In this document: piece by piece, positions 7,646 to 15,914 of the stretch
Layout of the letters: the number at the start of each line of letters is the position of its first letter
How positions within the stretch are numbered: position 1 is the stretch's first letter
Assembly: GCF_003391135.1 (NCBI RefSeq)
Contig: NZ_CP031455.1
Location: forward strand, 3,875,001 to 3,939,000
Source: Streptoverticillium olivoreticuli subsp. olivoreticuli
Lineage (GTDB): Bacteria > Actinomycetota > Actinomycetes > Streptomycetales > Streptomycetaceae
Length of the DNA stretch: 64,000 bases
Reading direction: 5' to 3'
The notes under the pieces: model-generated
Databases searched by the model: none
Told to the model about the DNA's origin: nothing
The model's input: only the letters and a program-made list of their open reading frames with translations
Translations under genes and position numbers: made by a program

Positions 7646-9037
7646 ATGCATGACGCACCGCCTGCCGCCGAACCGCTGAGCGGCGAGAAGGAACCCCTGT
7701 CGGCGGGGCTCAAGCAGCGCCACCTGACGATGCTGGGCCTGGGCGGGGTGATCGGGGCGGGGCTGTTCGTCGGCTCCGGCGGCGGGATCGCCGTCGCGGG
7801 TCCGGGGATCATCGTCTCGTATCTGATCGCGGGCGCGCTGGCGATGCTGGTGATGCGGATGCTCGGCGAGATGTCGTCGGCGATGCCCGCCTCGGGCGCC
7901 TTCTCCGTGCACGCGGAGCGCGCGCTGGGGCGCTGGGCCGGGTTCACGGTCGGCTGGCTCTACTGGTTCCTGCTGGTGGTCGTGCTCGCAGTGGAGGCGA
8001 CGGGGGCCGCGCAGATCGCGAGCGGCTGGCTGCCGTCGGTGCCGCAGTGGGCCTGGGTGCTGCTCTTCATGGTGGTCTTCACGACCGCCAATCTCTCCGC
8101 GGTGAAGAACTTCGGTGAGTTCGAGTTCTGGTTCGCCACCCTGAAGGTCGGCGCGATCGTCCTCTTCCTGGGGCTGGGTCTGCTGGCCATCTTCGGCGTG
8201 CTGCCGGACACGGACGCGGTGGGCATGGGCAACCTCACCGGCAAGGGCGGCTTCCTGCCCAACGGCTGGAGCGGTGTGATCTCCGGCGTCCTCGCCGTCG
8301 TCTTCGCCTTCGGCGGCCTGGAGGTCGTCACCATCGCCGCCGCCGAGTCCGACGACCCGGCGCGCGCGGTGGGCCGCGCGGTGCGCAGCGCGGTGTGGCG
8401 GATCCTCTTCTTCTATGTGGGCTCGATGCTCGTCATCGTCACCCTGCTGCCGTGGTCGTCGATCGTGCCGGGCAAGAGCCCGTATGTGGCGGTCCTGGAC
8501 CACATCGGGGTGCCCGGGGCCGGTCAGATCATGAACATCGTGGTCTTCGTGGCGCTGCTGTCCGCGCTGAACGCCAACCTCTACGGGTCCTCCCGGATGG
8601 TCTTCTCGCTGGCCGAGCGGGGCGAGGCGCCGCGCTCGCTGCTGAAGGTGTCCGGCGGCGGGGTGCCGCGCCGGGCCGTGCTCGCCTCGGTCGCCTTCGG
8701 ATTCGCCTCGGTGATATTGAATCTGGAGTGGCCCGACTCGGTCTTCCGCTATCTGCTGAACGCGGTCGGTGCCGTACTCCTCTTCGTCTGGGGTCTGATC
8801 GCCGCCTCCCAGCTGCGGCTGCGGCGGCGCATCGAGCGCGAGATGCCGGAGAAGCTCGCGCTGCGGATGTGGGCATTCCCCTATCTCACGTGGGTGGCGC
8901 TCGCGGGGATGGGCGGCGTGCTGGTCCTGATGCTCACGGACGACGGCGCACGGCCCCAGCTGCTGTGGTCGGGGGCGGCGACGGCGGCGGTGCTCGCGGT
9001 CGCCGGGCTGCGCGAACTCCGCCTGCGGCGGCGCTGA
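7646..9037 (+). CDS. Amino-acid permease (APC superfamily, AAT/GabP-like), copy 2
   Basis: 463 residues from ATG 7646; the frame is open upstream but that sequence is not protein-like. Same twelve-span layout as its neighbours: LTMLGLGGVIGAGLFVGSGG in span 1, RMLGEMSSAMPASGAFSVHAERALGRWAGF, and EFEFWFATLKVG. It keeps the intracellular SRMVFSLAERGEAP loop and EREMPEKLALRMW before the last two spans. Closer to copy 3 than to copy 1 in the HAERA and FWFATLKV stretches, so the order of duplication may be 1, then 2/3. Substrate unknown. Divergent from bioY. Confidence 0.9.
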   Translation: MHDAPPAAEPLSGEKEPLSAGLKQRHLTMLGLGGVIGAGLFVGSGGGIAVAGPGIIVSYLIAGALAMLVMRMLGEMSSAMPASGAFSVHAERALGRWAGFTVGWLYWFLLVVVLAVEATGAAQIASGWLPSVPQWAWVLLFMVVFTTANLSAVKNFGEFEFWFATLKVGAIVLFLGLGLLAIFGVLPDTDAVGMGNLTGKGGFLPNGWSGVISGVLAVVFAFGGLEVVTIAAAESDDPARAVGRAVRSAVWRILFFYVGSMLVIVTLLPWSSIVPGKSPYVAVLDHIGVPGAGQIMNIVVFVALLSALNANLYGSSRMVFSLAERGEAPRSLLKVSGGGVPRRAVLASVAFGFASVILNLEWPDSVFRYLLNAVGAVLLFVWGLIAASQLRLRRRIEREMPEKLALRMWAFPYLTWVALAGMGGVLVLMLTDDGARPQLLWSGAATAAVLAVAGLRELRLRRR

Positions 9038-9163
9038 TTTCCGGCCGCGGAACGCGGACCCGATTCCCTTTTAACGGAGCCATTTCTTCCGTTCCAGTCG
9101 CAATATGAGTTGCTTCTGGAGATATGACTCATGCACAGTCAGTGACGTTGCCGTCTAGATATC

Positions 9164-9189
9164 GGACAGCAATGTCACAACTGTTGTCC
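9164..9189 (+). promoter_or_regulatory. Candidate operator upstream of permease 3
   Basis: GGACAGCA (9164-9171) and TGTTGTCC (9182-9189) form a 26-bp inverted repeat matching at 7 of 8 positions per arm, about 65 bp before the permease 3 start. The 217-bp gap is AT-richer than its surroundings, as expected for a promoter region. Confidence 0.35.
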
Positions 9190-9254
9190 TGAGCGAACAT
9201 GGCCTCCACACTGAGGCAACTTTTCCGCTCTCACCCCACGGGAATCACACGATC

Positions 9255-10673
9255 ATGACTCGGACACCTGCGACCTCCTCCGCGCCACCGCGCGGCGAGG
9301 TCACCGATCAGGCGCCGGGCGGCACGGATCTGTCGCACGGCCTCAAGCAGCGCCATCTGTCGATGATCGCCCTCGGCGGTGTGATCGGCGCCGGCCTCTT
9401 CGTCGGCTCGGGCGCGGGCATCGCCGCGGCCGGTCCCGCCATCGTCCTCGCCTATGCGGTCTCCGGGCTGCTGGTGATGCTCGTGATGCGCATGCTGGGC
9501 GAGATGTCGGCGGCCAACCCCGCCTCGGGCACCTTCTCCGTGCACGCCGAGCGCGCGATAGGCCCCTGGGCGGGCTTCACCGTCGGGTGGATGTTCTGGG
9601 TGGAGCTGTGCGTGGGCATCGCCGTGGAGGCGATCGGCGCGGCGGCCATCATGGTCTCGTGGTTCCCCTCGACGTCCTCGTGGATGTGGGTCCTGCTCTT
9701 CATGGCGGTCTTCTGCGGGGCCAACCTCGCGGCCGTCGGCAATTTCGGCGAGTTCGAATTCTGGTTCGCCACCCTGAAGGTCGCCGCGATCGGTGTCTTC
9801 CTGGTGCTGGGCGTCCTGGCGATCCTGGGGCTGCTGCCGGGCACCGACGCGCCGGGCACCGGCAACCTCACCGGCCACGGCGGCTTCGTCCCCAACGGCG
9901 CCAACGGCCTGGTCGCCGGCCTGCTGGCCTCGGTCTTCGCCTACGGCGGCCTGGAGACGGTGACGATCGCGGCGGCGGAGTCCGAGCAGCCGGTCAAGGG
10001 CGTCGCCAAGGCCGTGCGGACGGCGATGTGGCGAATAGCCCTGTTCTACGTCGGCTCGATGCTCGTCGTCGTCACGGTGATCCCGTGGACCAACAAGTCG
10101 ATCACCGAGAACGGCCCCTATGTCGCGGTCCTGAAGTACCTGGACATCCCGGCCGCCGGGCAGATCATGAACGTCATCGTCCTGATCGCCCTGCTCTCCG
10201 CGATGAACGCCAACATCTACGGCGCCTCCCGCATGTCGTACTCCCTCGTCCAGCGCGGCGAGGGCCCCCGCTTCCTCGCCAAGGTCTACGGCGGCGTGCC
10301 GCGGCTGACCGTGCTGGCCTCCTCCGCCTTCGGCTTCTGCGCGGTGCTGTTCAGCTACTGGTGGCCGACGACGGTCTTCAAGTGGCTGCTGTACATGACG
10401 GGCGCGGCGATCCTGGTGGTGTGGGCCTTCATCGCCGTCACCCAGCTGCTGATGCGGCGCCGGCTGGAGCGGGAGTCCCCGGAGAAGCTGGTCGTCCGGA
10501 TGTGGCTCTTCCCCGCCCTCACCTGGGTGGCGCTGGCCGGGATCCTCGGGGTGCTGGCGCTGATGCTGCGCGAGGAGGACACCCGGGTGCAGCTGTACTC
10601 CACGGCCGGGCTCACGGCCGCGCTCGCGATCGCCGGTTACGCGCGCCAGCGGTTCCGGGCCGCCAGGAGCTGA
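9255..10673 (+). CDS. Amino-acid permease (APC superfamily, AAT/GabP-like), copy 3
   Basis: 472 residues. LSMIALGGVIGAGLFVGSGA in span 1, RMLGEMSAANPASGTFSVHAERAIGPWAGF, and EFEFWFATLKVAA. Differs from copies 1 and 2 after span 3: WMFWVELCVGIAVEAIGAAAIMVSWF replaces WLYW...VLAVEA, placing Glu and Cys in a region that contributes to substrate choice in this family. The three copies therefore probably carry different amino acids. Its own leader contains an inverted repeat (9164-9189), and a 19-bp perfect hairpin follows the gene. Confidence 0.9.
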   Translation: MTRTPATSSAPPRGEVTDQAPGGTDLSHGLKQRHLSMIALGGVIGAGLFVGSGAGIAAAGPAIVLAYAVSGLLVMLVMRMLGEMSAANPASGTFSVHAERAIGPWAGFTVGWMFWVELCVGIAVEAIGAAAIMVSWFPSTSSWMWVLLFMAVFCGANLAAVGNFGEFEFWFATLKVAAIGVFLVLGVLAILGLLPGTDAPGTGNLTGHGGFVPNGANGLVAGLLASVFAYGGLETVTIAAAESEQPVKGVAKAVRTAMWRIALFYVGSMLVVVTVIPWTNKSITENGPYVAVLKYLDIPAAGQIMNVIVLIALLSAMNANIYGASRMSYSLVQRGEGPRFLAKVYGGVPRLTVLASSAFGFCAVLFSYWWPTTVFKWLLYMTGAAILVVWAFIAVTQLLMRRRLERESPEKLVVRMWLFPALTWVALAGILGVLALMLREEDTRVQLYSTAGLTAALAIAGYARQRFRAARS

Positions 10674-10697
10674 CACACCGACATCACTCCACCGTAC

Positions 10698-10738
10698 GAG
10701 GCGGGGTAGGTCCTGATCTTCAGGACCTACCCCGCCTC
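10698..10738 (+). terminator. Terminator after permease 3
   Basis: Perfect 19-bp stem (10698-10716 with 10720-10738, arms GAGGCGGGGTAGGTCCTGA and complement) with a 3-base loop, followed by CGTCTTT: a strong intrinsic terminator insulating sodF. Confidence 0.9.
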
Positions 10739-10801
10739 CGTCTTTGGACCGAAGCCCACCCCCGCAACCGCAATTCACAATCACTTGCTGGTAGCGTCTA
10801 C

Positions 10802-10818
10802 CTGCAAGTTAATTGCAA
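10802..10818 (+). promoter_or_regulatory. Nur box (nickel-responsive operator) of sodF
   Basis: CTGCAA-GTTAA-TTGCAA, 6-5-6, matches the Nur-box layout (TTGCAA-N5-TTGCAA) known for Streptomyces sodF, 22 bp before the start codon. A possible TTGCTG...GTTAAT promoter (17-bp spacer) would put the box over the -10 region. Nur with nickel represses sodF when the Ni-superoxide dismutase is made; the link here is inferred from motif and gene. Confidence 0.85.
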
Positions 10819-10839
10819 TAAGCAGTCGGAGGGCTCGGC

Positions 10840-11481
10840 ATGGCCATCTACACACTTCCTGAACTCCCTTACGATTACGCGGCGCTCCAGCCGGTCATCG
10901 ACGCGAAGATCATCGAGCTGCACCACGACAAGCACCACGCCGCGTACGTCAAGGGTGCGAACGACACACTTGAACAGCTCGCCGAGGCCCGCGACAAGGA
11001 CCAGTGGGGCGCCATCAACGGCCTGGAGAAGAACCTGGCCTTCCACCTTTCCGGCCACATCCTGCACAGCATCTACTGGCAGAACATGACCGGCGACGGC
11101 GGCGGCGAGCCCCTCGACAAGGACGGCGTGGGCGAGCTGGCGGACGCCATCGCCGAGTCGTTCGGCTCCTTCGCGAAGTTCAAGGCGCAGCTCACCAAGG
11201 CGTCGGCCACCACCCAGGGCTCCGGCTGGGGCGTCCTCGCCTACGAGCAGGTCAGCGGCCGCCTCATCGTCGAGCAGGTCTACGACCACCAGGGCAACGT
11301 CGGCCAGGGCTCGGTCCCGATCCTGGTCTTCGACGCCTGGGAGCACGCGTTCTACCTTCAGTACAAGAACCAGAAGGTGGACTTCATCGAGGCCATGTGG
11401 CAGGTCGTCAACTGGCAGGACGTCGCGGCGCGCTACGCCGCGGCGAAGGAGCGCGGCAACACGCTGCTGCTCGTGCCGTAA
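10840..11481 (+). CDS. sodF: Superoxide dismutase, Fe/Mn family (Fe-Zn type SodF)
   Basis: 213 residues. Converts superoxide to oxygen and hydrogen peroxide in the cytoplasm. Metal ligands are in place: His in ELHHDKHHAAY (about residue 27), His in FHLSGHILHS (about 75), and Asp/His in FDAWEHAFYLQY (DxWEHAYY-type motif). Length and sequence match streptomycete SodF. GGAGGG precedes the ATG. The Nur box at 10802-10818 implies repression by nickel. Monocistronic: a perfect terminator lies upstream (10698-10738) and another downstream (11531-11563). Confidence 0.96.
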   Translation: MAIYTLPELPYDYAALQPVIDAKIIELHHDKHHAAYVKGANDTLEQLAEARDKDQWGAINGLEKNLAFHLSGHILHSIYWQNMTGDGGGEPLDKDGVGELADAIAESFGSFAKFKAQLTKASATTQGSGWGVLAYEQVSGRLIVEQVYDHQGNVGQGSVPILVFDAWEHAFYLQYKNQKVDFIEAMWQVVNWQDVAARYAAAKERGNTLLLVP

Positions 11482-11530
11482 CCCCTGCGTCCTGCTCGTG
11501 ATCGTCTTCTCACCCTTCACGCAGCAGGCG

Positions 11531-11563
11531 AGGCCCCCACGTGAGTGGTTCACGTGGGGGCCT
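11531..11563 (+). terminator. sodF terminator
   Basis: 14-bp perfect stem (AGGCCCCCACGTGA, 11531-11544, with 11550-11563), 5-base loop, followed by TTTACCTTT. Confidence 0.88.
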
Positions 11564-11574
11564 TTACCTTTCGG

Positions 11575-11783
11575 GGCACGGGTTTGTCGCCGCCTGCGGC
11601 GGGGCGCCCTGCGGGCGCGTCCTCAATCGCCGGACGGGCTGATTTCAGCCCGTCCGGCGATTGAGGACAGCGCGCGGAGCGTGCTTCGGGGTCTGGGGCG
11701 GAGCCCCGGTTCGGGAAGGGGCGGGGTGGGGAACAAAGCCCGCCGGGCCGCACCCGACCGGGGGTCCAGGGCGGAGCCCTGGC
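11575..11783. repeat. Modular palindromic repeat with perfect 24-bp inverted core
   Basis: Fills the rest of the sodF/hypothetical convergent gap. Core: 11619-11642 (GTCCTCAATCGCCGGACGGG, then CTGA) is perfectly inverted at 11645-11668 with a 2-base loop. It is followed by a GGGGTCTGGGGCGGAGCCCC module, TTCGGGAAGGGGCGGGG, AACAAAGCCCGCC, and GTCCAGGGCGGAGCCCTGG. The module order is as in the copies near 4.3, 15.9 and 42.3 kb. The outer left end seen at 4294 is not recognisable here. Confidence 0.8.
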
Positions 11784-11784
11784 C

Positions 11785-12372
11785 TCACACGTGGCCGAAC
11801 GCCTCGCCCGTCACCGTGAACTCCCGTGCCAGACCCGCCTCGTGGAGACGCCCCCCGCCGCCCCACACCTTGCACACCGCGAACCGGTAGTCCGTGACCA
11901 CCGCCCCGTCGGGAGACACCCGCACCGTCCCCGTCAGCCGGTAGTCGACCGCGCGCAGCGCGAGCCACCAGTCCGTGCCGCCCCGCCGCGTGAGCGTCAC
12001 CGCCCGCCAGCCGCTGTCCGCCGGATAGGCGGACGACGTGCGGGGCCCCTCGCGCCACCGCGCCACCGCTTCCGCGCGCCAGCGGTCGAGCTGCTCCTCG
12101 GCGACGGACCGTACCCCCGGAAGGGCGAGCAGCAGCGCGGCGTCCACCCGGTAGGGCGCGCCGGTGCCGCGCAGATAGTGCCGCAGGGTGCCGGCCGTCT
12201 GCCGCAGGCCCAGCGCCGCCCAGAACGGCGGCAGGGCACGGCAGACGGCACGCGTCACCAGGTCGTACGGGCGGACGGGCCGCTCCGCGAAGCGGGCGTT
12301 GCCGCCCGGCGGCTCCGTGTCCGCCCGGCCGCCCGTGCGGCCGAGCGGGCGGGAGAGGTCCGTCTTGCCCAT
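11785..12372 (-). CDS. Hypothetical protein
   Basis: 195 residues, no signal peptide or membrane span. Rich in Trp and Arg (EEQLDRWRAEAVARWREG, GWRAVTLTRRGGTDWWLAL), with a C-terminal half of alternating beta-like strands (VDYRLTGTVRVSPDGAVVTDYRFAVCKVWGGGG). I recognise no family. Codon use is as in neighbouring genes and the start at 12372 (ATGGGCAAGACG) is preceded by a weak purine stretch. Convergent with sodF; the DsbA-like gene lies about 170 bp upstream on the same strand, beyond the duplicated dsbA tail. Confidence 0.6.
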   Translation of the reverse strand: MGKTDLSRPLGRTGGRADTEPPGGNARFAERPVRPYDLVTRAVCRALPPFWAALGLRQTAGTLRHYLRGTGAPYRVDAALLLALPGVRSVAEEQLDRWRAEAVARWREGPRTSSAYPADSGWRAVTLTRRGGTDWWLALRAVDYRLTGTVRVSPDGAVVTDYRFAVCKVWGGGGRLHEAGLAREFTVTGEAFGHV

Positions 12373-12439
12373 ACCGGGACATTAAGGGACCTCATCGGGC
12401 GCCGCCCGTCGAGCTGCGCCGTCGGTAGAAAAGCGGCAC

Positions 12440-12580
12440 CCTCAGTCGAAGACCGGCCCCCGCGTCCGCGTCCGCTTACCGCACCCCCCGGGGGACGACC
12501 CCCGGACCCCCAGCCGGATCCGCGCCGTCTCCCCCTGGGGCCTCAGTCGAAGATCGGACCCTGCGTCCGCGTGCGCTTGA
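12440..12580. repeat. Duplicated 3' end of the DsbA-like gene
   Basis: Bases 12541-12578, the last codons of the DsbA-like gene plus its stop, are repeated at 12440-12477, offset by 101 bp, with 34 of 38 bases identical. Both copies read on the minus strand as KRTRT-x-GP-x-FD-stop. The spacer carries GC palindromes (CCCCCCGGGGG) of the same style as the modular repeats. Confidence 0.75.
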
Positions 12581-13187
12581 TCTCGTAGAAGCCCGGCGTC
12601 GAGGCGACCAGCAGCGTGCCGTCCCACAGGCGGGCCGCCGCCTCGCCCTTGGGGGCGGGGGTGACGACCGGGCCGAAGAACGCGACCTGCTCGCCGTCCG
12701 CGCCCGGCACCGCGATGACCGGGGTGCCGACGTCCTGGCCGACCTTGTCGATGCCCTCCTGGTGCGAGGCGCGCAGCTCCGCGTCGAACGCGTCCGTGTA
12801 ACCCGCTTCCGCCAGCTCCACCGGAAGACCGGCCTCCACCAGCGCGGCCTCGATCGTCGCGCGGTCGCGCGGCAGGCCCTGGACGTGGAAGCGGGTGCCG
12901 AGCGCGGTGTAGAGCGCGCCGAGCACCTCCGGGCCGTGCTTCTTCGCGGCCGCGATGCACACGCGCACCGAGGCCCAGGCGCTGCCGCCGGGGAGCATCG
13001 CCTCGCGGAACGCCTCGGGGATCTCGTCCAGTTTGTTCTCGTTGAGAACGGCCAGGCTCATGACGTGCCAGCGAACCTCCACGGGCCGCACCTTCTCGAC
13101 CTCCAGCATCCAGCGGGAGGTCATCCACGCCCACGGGCACTGGGGGTCGAACCAGAAGTCTGCGACGGTCTTCTCGGAAGCGGTCAC
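12543..13187 (-). CDS. DsbA-family thioredoxin-fold protein (mycothiol-dependent nitroreductase-like, Rv2466c family)
   Basis: 214 residues from GTG 13187, which has GAGGAG seven bases upstream; an ATG at 13211 is the alternative. Thioredoxin-like fold with a helical insert. It starts VADFWFDPQCPWAWMTSRW and continues RWHVMSLAVLNEN, DVGTPVIAV (cis-Pro region) and VAFFGPVVTP, very close to Mycobacterium Rv2466c. Rv2466c has CPWC, but here the second cysteine is Ala (CPWA), so only the nucleophilic Cys remains, favouring a monothiol, mycothiol-glutaredoxin-like reaction. Divergent from pepN with 114 bp between starts, as in mycobacteria. A duplicate of its last 38 bp lies 101 bp downstream. Confidence 0.88.
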   Translation of the reverse strand: MTASEKTVADFWFDPQCPWAWMTSRWMLEVEKVRPVEVRWHVMSLAVLNENKLDEIPEAFREAMLPGGSAWASVRVCIAAAKKHGPEVLGALYTALGTRFHVQGLPRDRATIEAALVEAGLPVELAEAGYTDAFDAELRASHQEGIDKVGQDVGTPVIAVPGADGEQVAFFGPVVTPAPKGEAAARLWDGTLLVASTPGFYEIKRTRTQGPIFD

Positions 13188-13301
13188 GCGAATCTCCTCA
13201 TGAGAGCTCATCTGAGCTGGTCAGTAGCAGCTTCAACAACATGCCCCATGCCATGATTCCTGAGTTGTCCGAGTTCCGAGACGAAGCCGAGGGAGCCACC
13301 T

Positions 13302-15905
13302 GTGCCCGGTGAGAATCTGACCCGTGAGGAGGCCCGCGACCGGGCCCGGCTGCTGGCGGTGGACGCCTATGACGTGGCGCTCGACCTGCGGTCCGCGGTG
13401 GGCGCGGCCCCTGAGAACCGTACGTTCCGTTCGGTGACCACGATCCGCTTCCGCTGCTCCGAGCCGGGAGCCGGCAGCTTCGCCGACCTCGTGGCGCCGT
13501 CGGTCACCTCCGTGACCCTCAACGGCGAGAAGCTCGACCCCGCGGCGGTCTTCGACGGCACGCGGATCGCGCTGCCCTCGCTCGCCGCCGAGAACGTCCT
13601 GGTCGTGGACGCCCAGTGCGCGTACAGCCGGACCGGTGAGGGCCTGCACCGCTTCGTCGACCCGGAGGACGGCGAGGTCTATCTCTACACGCAGTACGAG
13701 CCCGCCGACGCCCGCCGGGTCTTCGCCGATTTCGAGCAGCCCGACCTGAAGGCGCCCTTCACCTTCACGGTGACCGCGCCCGCCGGCTGGACCGTCCTCG
13801 GCAACGGCGAGGCGGCCGGTGAGCCCGAGCCCGCCGGGGCCGACGGCGCCACCTGGCACTTCGTGCCGACGCGGCCGATCTCGACATACATCACCGCCGT
13901 GGTCGCCGGCCCGTACCACGTGGTCCGCGACCACTACAGCCGCACGTTCGAGGACGGCACGGTCCTTCAGATCCCGCTGGGCGCGCTCTGCCGCAAGGGC
14001 CTCGCGCGGTACTTCGACGCCGACGAGATCTTCACCGTCACCAAGCAGGGCCTGGACTTCTTCCACGACCACTTCGACTACCCGTATCCGTTCGGGAAGT
14101 ACGACCAGGCGTTCGTGCCCGAGTACAACATCGGCGCGATGGAGAACCCGGGGTGCGTGACCTTCCGGGAGGAGTTCGTCTTCCGCGGCAAGGTGACCCG
14201 GTCCTCGTACGAGCGGCGGGCCAACGTCATCCTGCACGAGATGGCGCACATGTGGTTCGGCGACCTGGTGACCATGGAGTGGTGGGACGACCTGTGGCTC
14301 AAGGAGTCGTTCGCCGACTTCATGGGCTCGTTCTCGCAGGTCGAGGCGACGCGCTACGACAACGCCTGGATCACCTTCGCCAACCAGCGCAAGTCCTGGG
14401 CCTACCGCGCCGACCAGCTGCCCTCCACCCACCCGGTCACGGCCGACATCCGTGACCTGGAGGACGCCAAGCTGAACTTCGACGGCATCACCTACTCCAA
14501 GGGCGCCTCGGTGCTCAAGCAGCTCGTCGCCTACGTGGGCCGGGACGCCTTCTTCGAGGGCGCCCGCCGCTACTTCAAGCGCCACGCCTACGGCAACACG
14601 CGCCTCGCGGACCTGCTGTCCGTGCTGGAGGAGACCTCGGGCCGGGACATGGCCGGCTGGTCGCGCTCCTGGCTCCAGACGGCGGGCGTCAACTCCCTGA
14701 CGCCTCTGGTCACCTGTGACGCCGCCGACCGGATCACGGAGCTCGCGATCCTCCAGGAGGCACCGGAGTCCCACCCCACGCTCCGCCCGCACCGGGTGGC
14801 CGTGGGCCTCTACCGGCGGCGGGAGGACGACGGCACGCTCGTGCGGTACGCGCGCGCCGAGGTGGACGTCTCCGGGCCCCGTACGGTCGTGACCGAGCTC
14901 GCCGGGGCCGAGCGGCCGGAGCTCGTGCTGGTCAACGACGAGGACCTCACCTTCTGCAAGATCCGCTTCGACGAGGTCTCGCTGGCCACCCTCCGCAGGC
15001 ACCTGGACGAGCTCACCGACCCCCTCGCCCGCGCCCTGTGCTGGTCCGCGCTGTGGAACCTCACGCGCGACGGGCTGATGCCCGCCCGCGACTTCGTCGG
15101 TCTCGTCGAGCGCTTCGCCGGGGCCGAGACCGAGATCGGCGTGCTCCAGATGGTGCAGAGCTGGGCGCAGTCCGCCCTGGTGCACTACGCCGCCCCCGAC
15201 TGGCGCGCCCAGGGCGGGCGGACCCTGGCCGGGAGCGCGCTGCGCGAGCTGCGGCTCGCCGAGCCCGGCAGCGGCCACCAGCTGGCGTGGGCGTCGTTCT
15301 TCGCCCAGCTCGCCACCGCGGAGTCCGACCTCCAGCTGCTGCGCGAACTGCTGGACGGGGCCGGGAAGATCGACGGGCTGGAGGTCGACCAGGAGCTGCG
15401 CTGGGCGTTCCTGGCCACGCTCACCGCCCAGGGCGCGGCCGACGAGTCCGCCCTCACGGCCGAGCTGGCCCGGGACAACACCGCCTCCGGCAAGCGGCAC
15501 CAGGTGCGCTGCCTGGCGGCGCGGCCGTCCGCCGAGGTCAAGGCGGAGGCGTGGGCGGCCGTCGTGGAGTCCGACACCCTCTCGAACGCGCTCGCCGAGG
15601 CGACCATCGCGGGCTGGAACCAGCCGTCGCAGCGTCCGCTGCTGGCCCCTTACGCGCAGCGGTACTTCGATTCCGTCGAGCGGGTCTGGCAGGAGCGGTC
15701 GATCGAGATCGGCATGGCCGTCGTCCGCGGCCTCTTCCCCCTGCTCCAGGGGGACCGGCGGACGCTGGACCTGACGGACGCGTGGCTGTCGGCCCATGAG
15801 GACGCCGCACCGGCGCTGCGCCGCCTGGTGGTCGAGGCCCGGGACGACCTCGCGCGCGCACTGCGCGCGCAGACGTGCGACTCGGCTGCCGCCGGGGCCG
15901 CCTGA
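13302..15905 (+). CDS. pepN: Aminopeptidase N (M1 family), copy 1
   Basis: 867 residues from GTG 13302 (GAGGGAG upstream). Zinc metallopeptidase removing N-terminal residues in the cytoplasm; no signal peptide. Motifs in order: GAMEN at about residue 279, HEMAHMW (HExxH) at about 312 with the third ligand Glu in WLKESF, and GITYSKGASVLKQL with the catalytic Tyr. The C-terminal helical ERAP-like domain completes the usual 850-870 length. Differs from the second copy at 23586 in GAMENPG (not GAMENAG) and WLKESFADFM (not WLNESFATYT), next to the active site, so specificity may differ. Divergent from the DsbA-like gene. Confidence 0.95.
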   Translation: MPGENLTREEARDRARLLAVDAYDVALDLRSAVGAAPENRTFRSVTTIRFRCSEPGAGSFADLVAPSVTSVTLNGEKLDPAAVFDGTRIALPSLAAENVLVVDAQCAYSRTGEGLHRFVDPEDGEVYLYTQYEPADARRVFADFEQPDLKAPFTFTVTAPAGWTVLGNGEAAGEPEPAGADGATWHFVPTRPISTYITAVVAGPYHVVRDHYSRTFEDGTVLQIPLGALCRKGLARYFDADEIFTVTKQGLDFFHDHFDYPYPFGKYDQAFVPEYNIGAMENPGCVTFREEFVFRGKVTRSSYERRANVILHEMAHMWFGDLVTMEWWDDLWLKESFADFMGSFSQVEATRYDNAWITFANQRKSWAYRADQLPSTHPVTADIRDLEDAKLNFDGITYSKGASVLKQLVAYVGRDAFFEGARRYFKRHAYGNTRLADLLSVLEETSGRDMAGWSRSWLQTAGVNSLTPLVTCDAADRITELAILQEAPESHPTLRPHRVAVGLYRRREDDGTLVRYARAEVDVSGPRTVVTELAGAERPELVLVNDEDLTFCKIRFDEVSLATLRRHLDELTDPLARALCWSALWNLTRDGLMPARDFVGLVERFAGAETEIGVLQMVQSWAQSALVHYAAPDWRAQGGRTLAGSALRELRLAEPGSGHQLAWASFFAQLATAESDLQLLRELLDGAGKIDGLEVDQELRWAFLATLTAQGAADESALTAELARDNTASGKRHQVRCLAARPSAEVKAEAWAAVVESDTLSNALAEATIAGWNQPSQRPLLAPYAQRYFDSVERVWQERSIEIGMAVVRGLFPLLQGDRRTLDLTDAWLSAHEDAAPALRRLVVEARDDLARALRAQTCDSAAAGAA

Positions 15906-15914
15906 CCCACCCTG

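Noticed and set aside
12442..13140. Alternative minus-strand frame ending in the same KRTRT...FD tail as the DsbA-like protein
   Set aside because: The tail similarity comes from the duplicated 38 bp; the rest is a shifted frame of the true gene with no recognisable fold.
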